The notes beneath the pieces are model-generated. The model did no database searches, had not been told where the DNA came from, and worked only from the letters and a program-made list of their open reading frames with translations. 64,000 bases of DNA from the NCBI GenBank assembly GCA_030159075.1, contig BROG01000812.1, positions 186,001 through 250,000 on the forward strand. The letters run 5' to 3'. Positions within the stretch are counted from its first letter, which is position 1. The number at the start of each line of letters is the position of its first letter. Shown here piece by piece: positions 12,748-26,000 of the stretch. Source of the DNA: Atrina japonica (lineage: Eukaryota > Mollusca > Bivalvia > Pterioida > Pinnidae). The position numbers and the translations under genes are program-made.

Positions 12748-15441
12748 CTTTGAACGATAAAAACAAAGGAAATTGAATATAATAAGATAACACTGGCATG
12801 AATCTATTCAATTTTTAACATTCAATTAATAAAGATGAAACTTAACTTTACAATTAACAAACAACTTACACCACTCACATCAAATCATCAAACCCATTTA
12901 GACTCACCCAAATCAATAAATAGTACGGTCCTCTGTCATAAGTCAGACCATAACAAGTTCATATTGAACATAAAATTATTATAAAATTTTTTTATTTAAT
13001 CATACACCCCTGAATTCTGACTGTGGAACTCAACCATCCTTTGAAATAGGCAGGTCCAATTGACTTCATGGCTTGATGAGTTAATATACAAACTCCACAG
13101 AGACTATGAGATATCTTTTACTTTCTGATCATTAATATTTAAATTTCCCCCTAAAGTTCCTCACATGACGTCGGAACAAGATATATAAATCAGATATATT
13201 CTAAACTCGTCTCTTCTACCTCAAACTTTGATGCTCCAAATAGATGAGACTGATCACATTAAAGATGAGATATTCGAATTTCATCATTTTGTTTTTCATT
13301 ATGAAAACTATGATGTATAAAAAGCGTTCAGCTTGTCAGAACATATTTAGTGTCAATATGGATGTTGTTAGGGTAACAGATAGATATTCATTGTGCCGCA
13401 TCCATAGTGACAGTATACTGTATATGTATTTAAATTAGCGCACTCATATTTTAGAGCTCACAAGGGGTATACACTAATCAGTGCAATCTTGAATTCACGC
13501 AATTAATTTCATTAGCTTTGTCATGTTTACAGAATGACAGGGTTGAGAAATTTTAGCGCTGCACTTGAATTAGTGCAATGACTTGAGTGCGAAAGGCGTA
13601 CACGTACAGTATATACGCTCTGACAAGCGTTCAGTTGTGACCTCATCTAACCCTGAAAACAATGAACGTTTCTATTGGTTACAAATGTTCATCAAAGGAA
13701 TTGTATCATATCTTACAAACCTGTGTGAGTGTGAATAAACCACAAAGCGGCCATCAAGAGTATACCGATGATAAACGCGGCAAATGCGATTCCGACCACT
13801 GTCCCAGAGTCTAATCCATCGACAATGACTGTGCCAGCAGATGATTGACTGTATTCAGACTTTCTATCCTTTGGCTTTGTTTGCTTGATAATATTGACGG
13901 AAGCGGGATCTGAAAGACAAAATTTTAAAAATGCAAAAATCTCACAAACACACACATACGAAAATGTTTTTTTACTGAAGCATGGCTCTTGACAAATATA
14001 AAATTGGTCAAACTGAAATCTAACCTGTTCTTCTTAAACTTGTCCAGTGGCAGTGCTCCAGATAAGCTGCATATTTTATGCATAAAAAATCAATGGATAC
14101 GCAAGCAAATTAAAATCTATGCATATGATACCAAATGCAAATCTAAACTGAAGCGTAAAATTCAACACACTGGATGTGAAAACTGCCGAGAGATAAAATA
14201 GTGAGTGTGCTTGTAGTAAATAGATCTTGGGTCATAAAGTGTGTTAAAGCTCTGTAGTGATATTGCCTTTTTGCTGACCTACACCAAGATGTTTAATGTG
14301 TGGGCTTACATTGTACAGACAGTTAAATACATGTACATATCAATTAATGGTAATTTAGCAACCGTAAATGGAAATCATATTTTGGCAACAGAATCAGAAA
14401 ATACCAACTTTACAGAAATTCTTTGAGTACAAATACCCACTGCATTTGGAAATGATGGGTATTGTATCCAAGTGCTTGGAAGGTTATCTGGAGCACTGCC
14501 AGTGGTACAATCAAACATTTTTTTCTGTGTTGACTTTATGTTGAAGCAAAAAAATTAAGTGATGGAGAACACCGGGTTTCAATATTCCAAGGAAAAAGTC
14601 CAAATGATCTTCAGAAAGTAAATCACCAAACTTCCTTATATAGCCAACTAAGGTTTCAGTGGGGCTTGAATGATTACCACAGAGACGAGAAATTTTGTGG
14701 TTTAAAACCCGATCTTTCAACAACTGGGCCATGAAGGCTGGTAGTAGAAATTCAACAAATGATTATGTACTTACCAAGTATAGTTTGAGACATTGCAGTG
14801 GTAAATAAAGACCCTCGCGATTCCTCCGAATACATTGGCCCGCAAGTCACTTCCTGTGTTGGGCCCTTGATGCTTGTTATACGATCTTTCATGCAAGCTC
14901 TTGGGTTTTCTGGGCACTAATATGAATAATTAAAAGGATTGTGATTAGACGCAAAATCAAATTATTACAATTATTATTATTATTAAATTAAAAAGAAGAC
15001 AGAAACAGGAAACATTCTAAAAGATAACAGATTTAGTGAGTATCCGAGTAGCTGTTCTGATTTGGAATAGTATTTTACACCACACTCAACAATTTCTATA
15101 ACAAAAGTTATTTGGCGGCGACCAGATTTTAATGGAGGAGGAGAGAACCCGGTTACAATGTACCCGGGACGAAACCACCAGCTTTCCGCAAGTAAACTGG
15201 CAAACTTTCTCACAAAAATCATCTTAGGTTCCACCAGGGCTTCATGGCTCAAAGTGTAATGCTCTAACCACTCAGCCACAGATACTCCTTGAGTAGGTGT
15301 GTGTTTACAAGTGGGTGTGTGCATTGTCTGTATTAAATCAACCAACAGATGAGAAGATTTTTCATAATAGTAAAAGGTTTAAAAAACGACTCATTTTATT
15401 TTATTAAGTCTTATTATGTGGGAAAGTTTACAAAAGTTCAC

Positions 15442-15475
<34 letters not shown>

Positions 15476-18400
15476 AGTTCAATGAACTTGGATTTCTCTT
15501 CCAAACTACAAAACTGACAGGCTCTAAATAAAACCCATGAATATGATTTGCATAAGAAAATATCGTGTAATTAACAGCATGTGGAAATATTCATGTGTAC
15601 AGTAACCGAACCACTAAGACGGATTTATCAAGGTCTCAAAAATGCCAAACTTTTTACCCAAAATGGGTTATTTCATTTATTTATTTATTTTTTGTATATG
15701 GGTCATTTTTTAAATGCTAATACCTGTATAAGAAACATGTAGGATATAGTTACTTTCATCATCTGTGATATTGGTTTTTTTTTTAAAGAAAACACTTGTG
15801 TTTTTGCTTTCAATATTTTTTTTTATTATTATTATTATTAAAAGTGAAATGAAATTTTCTCAAAATATATTTGAAGGGAAATGAACTGAATCAAAGAAGT
15901 AAAGTAGTGATAAATTATTTTAAATGAACTGATAATAATCAACAAGTAACTTGTAACTTTTAACTTTTCAAATATTTATTGGATAAAATTAAATTTTCTA
16001 TGTAGAGTGACACAAACATGTAATACCTCTGGTACATGATTGAACTCCCATTCCTTCCAACGGCGACATGCACTGAGCTGACATTTGAGGAAAGAGTAAC
16101 GGTAAGTATTGGAGATGACAAAGCTAAACCGTTCACTCTGCGTAAGCTCCTGGTACATACCAGACTCCCATCGGACAGAATTACCTGTCAAACACCTGAA
16201 AAAAGAAATGGAAATGTCTGGGAACCACAGTGAAGAAACACCAAGATTTCTGTTTTAACTACAGTACAACTTCGATGAGTCAAAGATCAAGGGACTACCT
16301 TAAAAAGTTTGATACATCAGGATGGTAGCTGAGAACAATACGTTTTTAGTTTCACAACTTCTATAAGGTATATATGACTGCTTGGAAACCATTTAAGACA
16401 TGTACGGTTATTATGATTAATAATTAGTGCTAAATTTAACTAAATTTTCTTGAAATTATAACATTGAGTGCTTATGAGAAGGAGAAAAATTATTATGGGG
16501 TGATTTCGTACACATGCAAATTTGGACTTTGAATTATATGTAGGATATTTTTGTTCTTTTTATAGAAATGGGCCCAAAAATTTATTCGAAACATCGAGAA
16601 ATTTGACTCATAAAAATTCAAATTATAAAATGTATATAAGTAACGTTAAATAACAAAATTATTCGTGACTTTGTGAATAGTTCGAAACACCGAGAAAATC
16701 GACTCATTGAAGTTCGACTCATCGAAGTTCTACTGTATTTGACTTGATGGTGCTTGATATATATTTCATCATTTGTTTTGATTAGTGATATACAGTGCAC
16801 TCAACAATTTTTCAGTTATATGGTGGTGGCCAGTATTTAAGTTACAAGGTATCTGGGAAGAGACCACTGGCCCTCCACAAGTAGACTGGCAAACTGTCTC
16901 ACAAAAATCAGTTTAGGTTCAAGTGGGGTTTGAACCTGTGCTGACCAGAAGCGAGAGACTTCATGGTTCAAAGCGTTATGCTCTAACCACTTGACTATGG
17001 AAGACCCAGCTTGTAATCAGATGCAGCATTAACATAGAACAATATCCTCTTATAATATCTCTAGAAATTTATTCTAAAGACAAAGAAAATGCAAACATAT
17101 CTAAAATTAGAAGAATGTCAGAAATTTTTTTTTTTTCACATGACTGCTTGCATATAAATATTCAAAGAACATTGCTATTTCTATGATAATGGTCATCACG
17201 ATTGTTTGGCTGGATGCCAAGAAGAAATTTAAGGATCTTCGAAATATTGATCACACAAAAACTAATATTTACCTGGGAATATTTGGTTTCAGACCATTGA
17301 AATGATGTGATGACCAAACAGTGCCTGGCACCATAAAACTAAGATTTGCTTGTCTAGAACAAATACTTACTCAACTAAATTTAATCCCAAAATCTGATTG
17401 GCTAAGCAGGCATAGTTGAGAATACTCCCAAGACTCTCAATTCTTCAATTTCATGGCGCTGGTTGTGTTTGGGGTATAAAATGGTACTACTAGTAAGTTT
17501 TGGGGTATAAATTAGAATTGCTGGTATGTTTGGGGTATAAAGTTGTATTAATTACATGTTTAGGGTATAAATTAGTATTACTAATAGATTCTGGGGTATA
17601 ATTTGGTATTTACCCATTTTTTATCAAGCTGATTCTCTCTGCATTAAGTTGGTCCACAGGGGGAGACAACCAACATTCTTGTATCGTTACTTTCAGAGAA
17701 TTGTCTGAAATATTTGAAAACAAAATATCAGTTGAAATATACAAAAAGTTTCTAACTAACCCAAGAGAAACATACATGTTTACATACATGTGTAGATGTG
17801 TGTCTGTGTGCATATGATTGTGCAAGTGTAATGTACATAAATAAAACATCAAAACAGCATACTGTGTAGAAATTTTAGCGACGTGCATATTTAGCATTTT
17901 GTCCCCAAAAATTGGTATATAATTAGTGAGAAGTAATTTTAGTGATTTAATGATTAAACAAAAAATAGTACAGTATTATAGTTCAGCACTTCAGTCAGAA
18001 CAGTTAGGTGTAACTATATTTGTACAATCATACAGTCAGAACAGTTAGGTGTAACTATATTTGTACAATCATACAGTCAGAACAGTTAGGTGTAACTATA
18101 TTTGTACAATCATACAGTCAGAACAGTTAGGTGTAACTATATTTGTACAATCATACAGTCAGAACAGTTCGGTGTAACTATATTTGTACAATCATACAGT
18201 CAGAACAGTTCGGTGTAACTATATTTGTACAATCATACAGTCAGAACAGTTCGGTGTAACTATATTTGTACAATCATACAGTCAGAACAGTTCGGTGTAA
18301 CTATATTTGTACAATCATACAGTCAGAACAGTTCGGTGTAACTATATTTGTACAATCATACAGTCAGAACAGTTAGGTGTAACTATATTTGTACAATCAT

Positions 18401-21400
18401 ACAGTCAGAACAGTTAGGTGTAACTATATTTGTACAATCAGATGAATGTCGTAGTCACATGATTACTGTTTACAATATTATCATTAGTTCCACTAACTTT
18501 TACCTCCCATTAGGAATGAATTATTAGCGACATTTATCTTAACAACCTTGCTAATAATTCAAAAATAGAATTCTCGCTAAAACTTCTGCTTATACAGTAC
18601 AGTTAAGTAGAAACATTAACTCACCCCTAAAGATACATTTGGACTGGTTTAAATATTGATTTACAGGAGAGTCCAATGTTTTCCAGGAGTTGATAGGTTA
18701 AGAAAAAAACAACCGATCATCAAATTAAATCCAAATACAGTTAGTTACTTTGTTTGAAGACTGTTTTACACCACACTCTACTAGTTTTCATTTACTTGAT
18801 GGTAGCCACTTTTTAATGGTGGAAGAAAGAACTAGATTACAATCAATCTAATCAAAAACCAATCTCTCACCGCTTCCGTTTTCTGATGTGTCGCGTAGAG
18901 CATCTAACACAATCCGCGAGTGACCTCTGTAGATGTGTAATGTTCAACCAATAAAAATACGACTTAATAAAATTAATGGCACAAAGATGTTATTTATTTT
19001 ATAAAAAAAAGGAAACCCTCATTCCGCAAAATCCCATCAGAATATGTTTTGTGATTCGAACCCACCCAAGGTTAGGAATATAATTCTGTACTACTGTATT
19101 TGTGAGCTAAGTGTTGTTTATAATGTTAAAATGTTTACATCTCTTTGCTATTTGATTGCTTACAAGATTCTGTAAGTCGCTTCATTGGTTGAAAATGACA
19201 CACCTACGAGGTCATCTGCACTAGAGCCCATAGCAGATTGCGTTAGATCCTATACACAACATAGAAAACAGGAGTGATTAGAGATCGGTTTTTAATTAGA
19301 TTGGGTTACAATGTACCCAAGAAGAAACCACTTGTCAAGCACATGTGAACTGGAAAATTTTCTGACAAAATCGTGTTAGGCTCCAGCGGGGGTTGATCAC
19401 TTGCTGACTAGAGGTGAGAAAGTTCATGGTTTAAAGTTTTAAAGTACAGTGCTGTTTGGACAAGAAGGCCCCAAAGTACAGTAGCGGGGGTTGATCACTT
19501 GCTGACCAGAGGTGAGAAAGTTCATGGTTTAAAGTGCAGTGCTGTTTGGACAAGGAAACCCCAAAGTACAGTAGGGAGGGGTGATCACTTGCTGACCAGA
19601 GGTGAGAAAGTTCATGGTTTAAAGTGCAGTGCTGTTTGGTCAAGGAGACCCCAAAGTACAGTTAGTACAGTAAAGTCACATAGGAATATTTGTTTCTTCT
19701 TTCTTTTCTATGTTTACTTTTTTCAGATGTTGCTCTCAAAAATCTAACAGTAGCACAAATCTTATCACTTTTAATGGTATTTCACAAATTCTTAGTTACA
19801 CAGTGGCAGAACAAAAAATCTGAATACACTGTGCTGAAGGCCACCAACCTTCTGCAGGTACACTGGCAAACTTTCCCCACAAAATTTGCTTTGGTGTCAG
19901 GTGGGGATGGAGCCTGTACTAATTTACATTGAGGTAAGAGGATTCATGACATAGCCTGGTGGTCTAACCACTGCATCCTACCCCCTTCAAGGAGGAGGAT
20001 ACAAAAATCAGAGATATCGAAGTTTTAATGGTCGGGATACATATACAAATCTGGTGAACATTTGACAAACACGGACCTCTGAAAATCCAGAGGTGGAATC
20101 AGGTGCTTTGGAGCAGTAAGCATCCCCATCCCCCTAATAAATGTATCAGGGTTATCACTCTGTGTCTGTAAATCAACAAGCATTGTGGGATTATTGATGA
20201 ATTAATACCTGTCCCCTGCCTGTGACACAACTATTAAGTGAAAGGTGAGCAACTTTAAAATGAAGACAAATCCTTAGCCAGATGGACTGACAGATTGATG
20301 AAGAAACAAGGTAAAGTTTCCAATTTAGTCACACATCTTTTGTTTAAAGTTTAGCTTTTAATTCTTTTTCTGCCAAACTCAACAATTTTTAAGTTTTACG
20401 GTGGCAGCCAAATGGAGGTTAAATCCAAAGTCCCAGGGAAAAGATCGCCAGTCTTCGGTAATTATCAGTTTAGGTTTCAAGGGACTAAAACAAACCCAGA
20501 CAAAAATGGAAGAGACTTTGTTATTTCAAATACTATGCTCTAACTACCTCACCATGAAGGCCCCTTACACACTTTATCCTGACAGGGAAATAGAACGAAA
20601 TATAATAGATAAGACACAAACCTGCATTAATTGTAACTTTGGCGTAGATCCTGCTATTTGCCGGAAAGGACATGGGAAATTGAAGGATGGGATCTGTGAA
20701 GTATGATGTTTTAAAAACTTCCAGCTTGAACGAGACATCATCAATGTTGGAAATATGGTGATCTGACATATTCAGGTGTCCCTAAAATGTAATAAAGAAT
20801 TATGCAAATTTTTCCTCTATAAAAAGCAGAATATTAACAACCTATCAACTGGGAATCAAATGACAAATGTAACTTAATGTCATCGAAAAGTTGAAAAGTT
20901 TTTTGCCAATGACTGTGTAAAAAAATCCGGACATTTGATTGACTTTTCCCAGATCACATGTGTTGTTCATTGATAAAAGACACCTTGCTCCATCAAGCTC
21001 ACCCTAAGCTGTCTGATCTGTCTACTTCAGGTTTATTTTCTTTTTTTTCTTAAAACAAAATTTTCAGTTATATATTTTAAAAAAGATTTAAAGAATTTAC
21101 ACAAAACAAAACATGATGATATTAATTAGAACTATCTGATTTTCCCCCTAAATTTTCTGTAACTTCGGTAAAATTTTGCTTTTCATAATTCCCTTACACA
21201 CTTAAAAACCTTCCTACTTTCCCTTACTTCTTAAGTAGGAGGCAGGCCTATTTATTTTGATATCTACTAATAATGGAAATTCTCAACAGATTTGTTTACA
21301 TTTATTTTTTGTGATTTAGGTATAAAAAATTTACATTTACATTGTGCATAAAGATTTACCTGAAAATCTTCTGTTGGTACTTTACAGGTAAAATTAATTC

Positions 21401-23064
21401 TAATTTTCCCAGGAGTTTGGAAATCTTCGTCATCCATGTAGGTAGTTTTCAAAACATCATGTGAGCCCAGACCAGATCCTTCAACAGCATCATCAACATC
21501 AGCATCTTCACTTTTGTCTCCACTCCCCGGCTCCGGAAGTAAATCTGGCATCAGTGTCTGATGGATCAAAATCTATGAAGAAACATGTGACTTAATGTTA
21601 TAAAGAACCATGTAACTTAGTTAAAAAGAGCCATGTGACTTAAAGTCATAAAGAACCAAGTGACTTAGTTGTAAAGAACCATGTGACTTAAAGTTGTAAA
21701 GAACCATGTGACTAAAAGCTATACAGAACCATGTGACTTAAAGTTATAAAGAACCATGTGACTTAAAGTTGTAAAGAACCATGTGACTTAGTTATAAAGA
21801 ACCATGTGACTTAATGTTATAAAGAACCATGTGACTTAAAGTTATAAAGAACCATGTGACTTAACATTATAAAGAACCATGTGACTTAGTTATAAAGAAC
21901 CATGTGACTTAAAGTTGTAAAGAGCCATGTGACTTAGTTATAAAGAACCATGTGACTTAACATTATAAAGAACCATGTGACTTAATATTATAAAGAACCA
22001 TGTGACTTAGTTATAAAGAACCATGTGACTTAAAGTTATAAAGAGCCATGTGACTTAGTTATAAAGAACCATGTGACTTAATGTTATAAAGAACCATGTG
22101 ACTTAGTTATAAAGAACCATGTGACTTAATGTTATAAAGAACCATGTGACTTACAGTTGTAAAGTGTTGAAGGTTCTTTAACAGGAAAAGGTACCGTGTC
22201 CTCAATTATTATTCAAAAGTCTCCACACATAGCAAATATTGCTGAATGTTGGCCGAAATTATCCAAGATATCAAATATCAAAATATCCAATTACGCTTAT
22301 ATTTGTGGAAAGCAATTAATAATATTTGATGGAAACTAAAATAATGCAAATAGACTCCTCAAATTTATCCCCACAATTGTCAGACAATAGACAGACCCCT
22401 AAAAACTTTGTCCCCTCAATAGTCAGACAGAACACAAAAGATTTGCTCCCTCAATAGACAGATAGACCTGTAAAAAATTTGTCCCCTCAATAGACAGATA
22501 GACCTGTAAAAGATTTGCCCCCTCAATAGACAGATAGACCTGTAAAAACTTTGTCCCCTCAATAGTCAGACAGAACACAAAAGATTTGCCCCCTCAATAG
22601 ACAGATAGACCTGTAAAAAATTTGTCCCCTCAATAGTCAGACAGAACACAAAAGATTTCCCCCGTCAATAGACAGATAGACCTGTAAAAAATTTGCCCCT
22701 CAATAGACAGATAGACCTGTAAAAGATTTGCCCCTCAATAGACAGATAGACCTGTAAAAGATTTGTCCCCACAATGGTCAGATAGATAGACTCCCCCAAA
22801 AATTGTCCCCCAATCCTCAATCTTGTTAACCTAACAAGATGTGTTTGTGAGACACAAATGTCCCCAGTCCCAACATATTTCTATGAAGGCAAATCATATG
22901 TACACTTTAAATATTGCAATGTCCTACATTTTGACCCCACCCCAGGGGCATGTGATGTCAGTAAAGTCTGAGGAACCCTTAGATGAACTTACAGTCCAAG
23001 TTTGGTTACTGTATCACAATCCAAACTTGAAATATTGCACTTGATATGTAAGTAGGATGGAATT

Positions 23065-23099
<35 letters not shown>

Positions 23100-26000
23100 C
23101 TATATGCCTCCAGCGGACCTTTCAGGCTGGGGACATAAAAATATCTCAGGTAAAAATCCAAATAATACCACTTGGCCACCAATAAAGCAGTCAGCTACAT
23201 CCACATTAATGTGTACATGTTTTTGTGGGAGTTATCTGCCCTTCTGTATTGGCGTATATTTAATAGTTGTCCTACAGGTTCTTTTTTGCAGAATTCTGTT
23301 AAGTTCCGTGTATATCTTTTTTTTTACTTTCACAAAATATTTCTATAAACTAGAAAATATTCTCAAGTTTTAAATTAGGACACAAGGGAGTAAAGGTTAA
23401 ACATTTAACCATCATTTTTCCAGTCAGGAGACCAGGTCATATTTTATAAAGTAAACATCCAGTCTTTTGATTTTGATTTGATTTGATTTTTTGTTTTACG
23501 CCATACTCAACAATTTTTCAGTCATATGATGGCGTCCAGTTTTTATTGGTGGAGGAGAAACCAGTCTTTTGAAGATTTTGTACTATAGTAAAACTTGTAT
23601 ATAAAGACCCCCTTAGGGACACAACAAAACTGGTCTTTATAGGGACGTGGTCTTTATATACAGGTTGATTTGTACATAGAAGGTACTATTGGGGACAGCA
23701 AAAAATGGTCTTTGTGACCAGATTGTCGCTAAAACAGGTTTAACTGTTAATATTCAATAAGTCCGGACCCTCACCTACATATCCACCGACCCTCACCTAC
23801 ATATCCACCGACCCTCACCTACATATCCACCTTGCTATTTAGATCATTTTGAATCAGTCAATCAGGTGGTAATTCTAGCAAGTTTTCACTGTATCATTTT
23901 TTCTTCTTCAGTTGTTTAAAAAATAATTTCGGCCCATATAGTTATGTTTACATGAAAAAAATGTTTTTGACCATACCATACTGCATAGAAGAGCTGTCTT
24001 GGCTCCTCAGTAGAATGCTTGATTCGCAACCAGAGGATCACCTGTTTGAACCTCAGAGGAGGTGGCTGGCTTTTCCTGTCCTTCGGATTAGACAGTAAAA
24101 ACCGAGGTCTCTTGTTACATTAGGTGTCAGCATGTTAAAGAACTCTCGCTGCTCAATGGCTGTAAGTCCAGAGCATAGGCCATGATTTGAATCCCTTCAC
24201 CGGCATTCGATGACGTCTCCATATGGGTAAAAGATTCTTGAGTGGGACGTTAAACAACAATACAACAACAACAACCATATTGAGTAATCAGTGTTAGAGC
24301 ACCTTTAACTCATCTACCCCTGAAAAACAATGGACTCTTCTATAAATCAATGACTTAGACCAGTCCAAATGTGTCACTAGGGGTGACCGAGTTAAACAAA
24401 TTGCATTACAACTACATCAACAAGATACTCACTGCATTAGAGAAGTATGTATTTCCATTTTGCTCTCTTACTGTGGTTCCACAAGAGTTGACGTTGGTCA
24501 ATAGGTAAATATTTGTTTTATTCTCTTCGGCTTTACATTCCGTGTTCAGTAGAGTCATTTGTCTTTTATCCACATCAAATCTCTACAAAACGTATATATA
24601 GAAGGTCAGAGGTCATGTAAACAAGGTCAACATGGTATGGAAAGATCGTGTCACAAAAAATAAATATAAAATATGGAAGCCCATCGCTGACTGGAAATGA
24701 AATACATGTATGACCTGTTTTGTTAGCAATGCAAGGTATTAACGATAAACAATTTGCATCTACAAATTATAAAAAATATATATAAATTGAAAATTATTCT
24801 AAACCTTGTAATGGACAGTTTATCCAAATGTCAAATGGTCTGGATAATCTTAAAAAGACAGGAAAAGTTGCTACAAGTTATAATACAATAAATACATTAA
24901 CGTCAGATTTCGTAAGGGAAACATGATTTTCAGATTTCCTAAGGGAAACAGAGAGCTGGAAAAAGGGGAAAACACGAAAAACTTAAAATAAAAATGAAAT
25001 AAAAGTTATGACACTCTAAAGTAAAATCCTTAACCTGGTGGGCTGGAGTCTCGTGAACTCTTTCTTAAACTGGACAAGTTAATTTTTTAGGTAATAAAGC
25101 AGAACAACATTAAAAATACATCCTTTTTGTCAACATATTTACAAGTGTCCAGTGAGAAATTAAACATTTTTCCTGTGAAGCTTAGCATAACCGAAAACCA
25201 AGTAAAATCATCCATATGATAATCAAAATGTTACTCTGCCCTGCCCTCTAATGTGAATTGGACAATAACCTTCAGATCAGATTTCTTCAGGGAAACAGAC
25301 AGCTGTCCTTTATGGTTACATTCGCTGTGAAGTACAAGCTCTAGGACAGACGTTGTAACATTCGGACGTTCAAAAGCTGGGATCACCGTCTTGGGAGTTG
25401 CGTTTTTGTTACCAGATCGAGGCGGTGCTGAAAGAATAAAACATCGCTCTACAATAAAACTGCTCTTGAAAGAGAAAAAATCCAAATTATATAGAAAATT
25501 CACTGGCTACATGAAAAAGACATAAACTTGTCAAATATTTGAAAAACTCTTCATGATAAGCCATATTATAAGACTCTATTCGGTGTATGGAACTTACATG
25601 GATCCGGTATGACCAGTTTTACTTTGTTCGCCAAGGATATCCCAGAATACATAGCTACAGGGCCAATGTAGTATTCTACCCACTTTATCAGATTTTGTTT
25701 CGTGTCGGAAATATCTTCCATTCTGACTCCCACAGTGTCCATATGAATCCCGGTAATGTTAACCAAACTGTTGGCCTAAAATACAAGAAAGAATGTTTTT
25801 AACAAGACACTTTTCATACTTGTCAAGTCACCCCCATAAATAGTGAGACTCCCTATTTTTTATGTAAAATTTTGATAATTTCATCAAGAAAAATGCATAT
25901 CTCCCCCATGAAAATTGTTATTTTTCCTATTAATTCTTACTACAATTTAGAATCTCCCCCATAAAATTGAAAAACCTCCCCCAAGAAAATTTTTCAAAGT

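Noticed and set aside
13244..13438. 64-codon plus-strand frame
   Set aside because: No splice borders, homology or codon bias; lies antisense in a TGFBR3 intron.
15349..15531. Frame encoding a polyproline stretch
   Set aside because: Product of the poly-C run; no other coding support.
17992..18440. CRISPR-like array
   Set aside because: Units are directly adjacent with no unique spacers, and the genome is eukaryotic.
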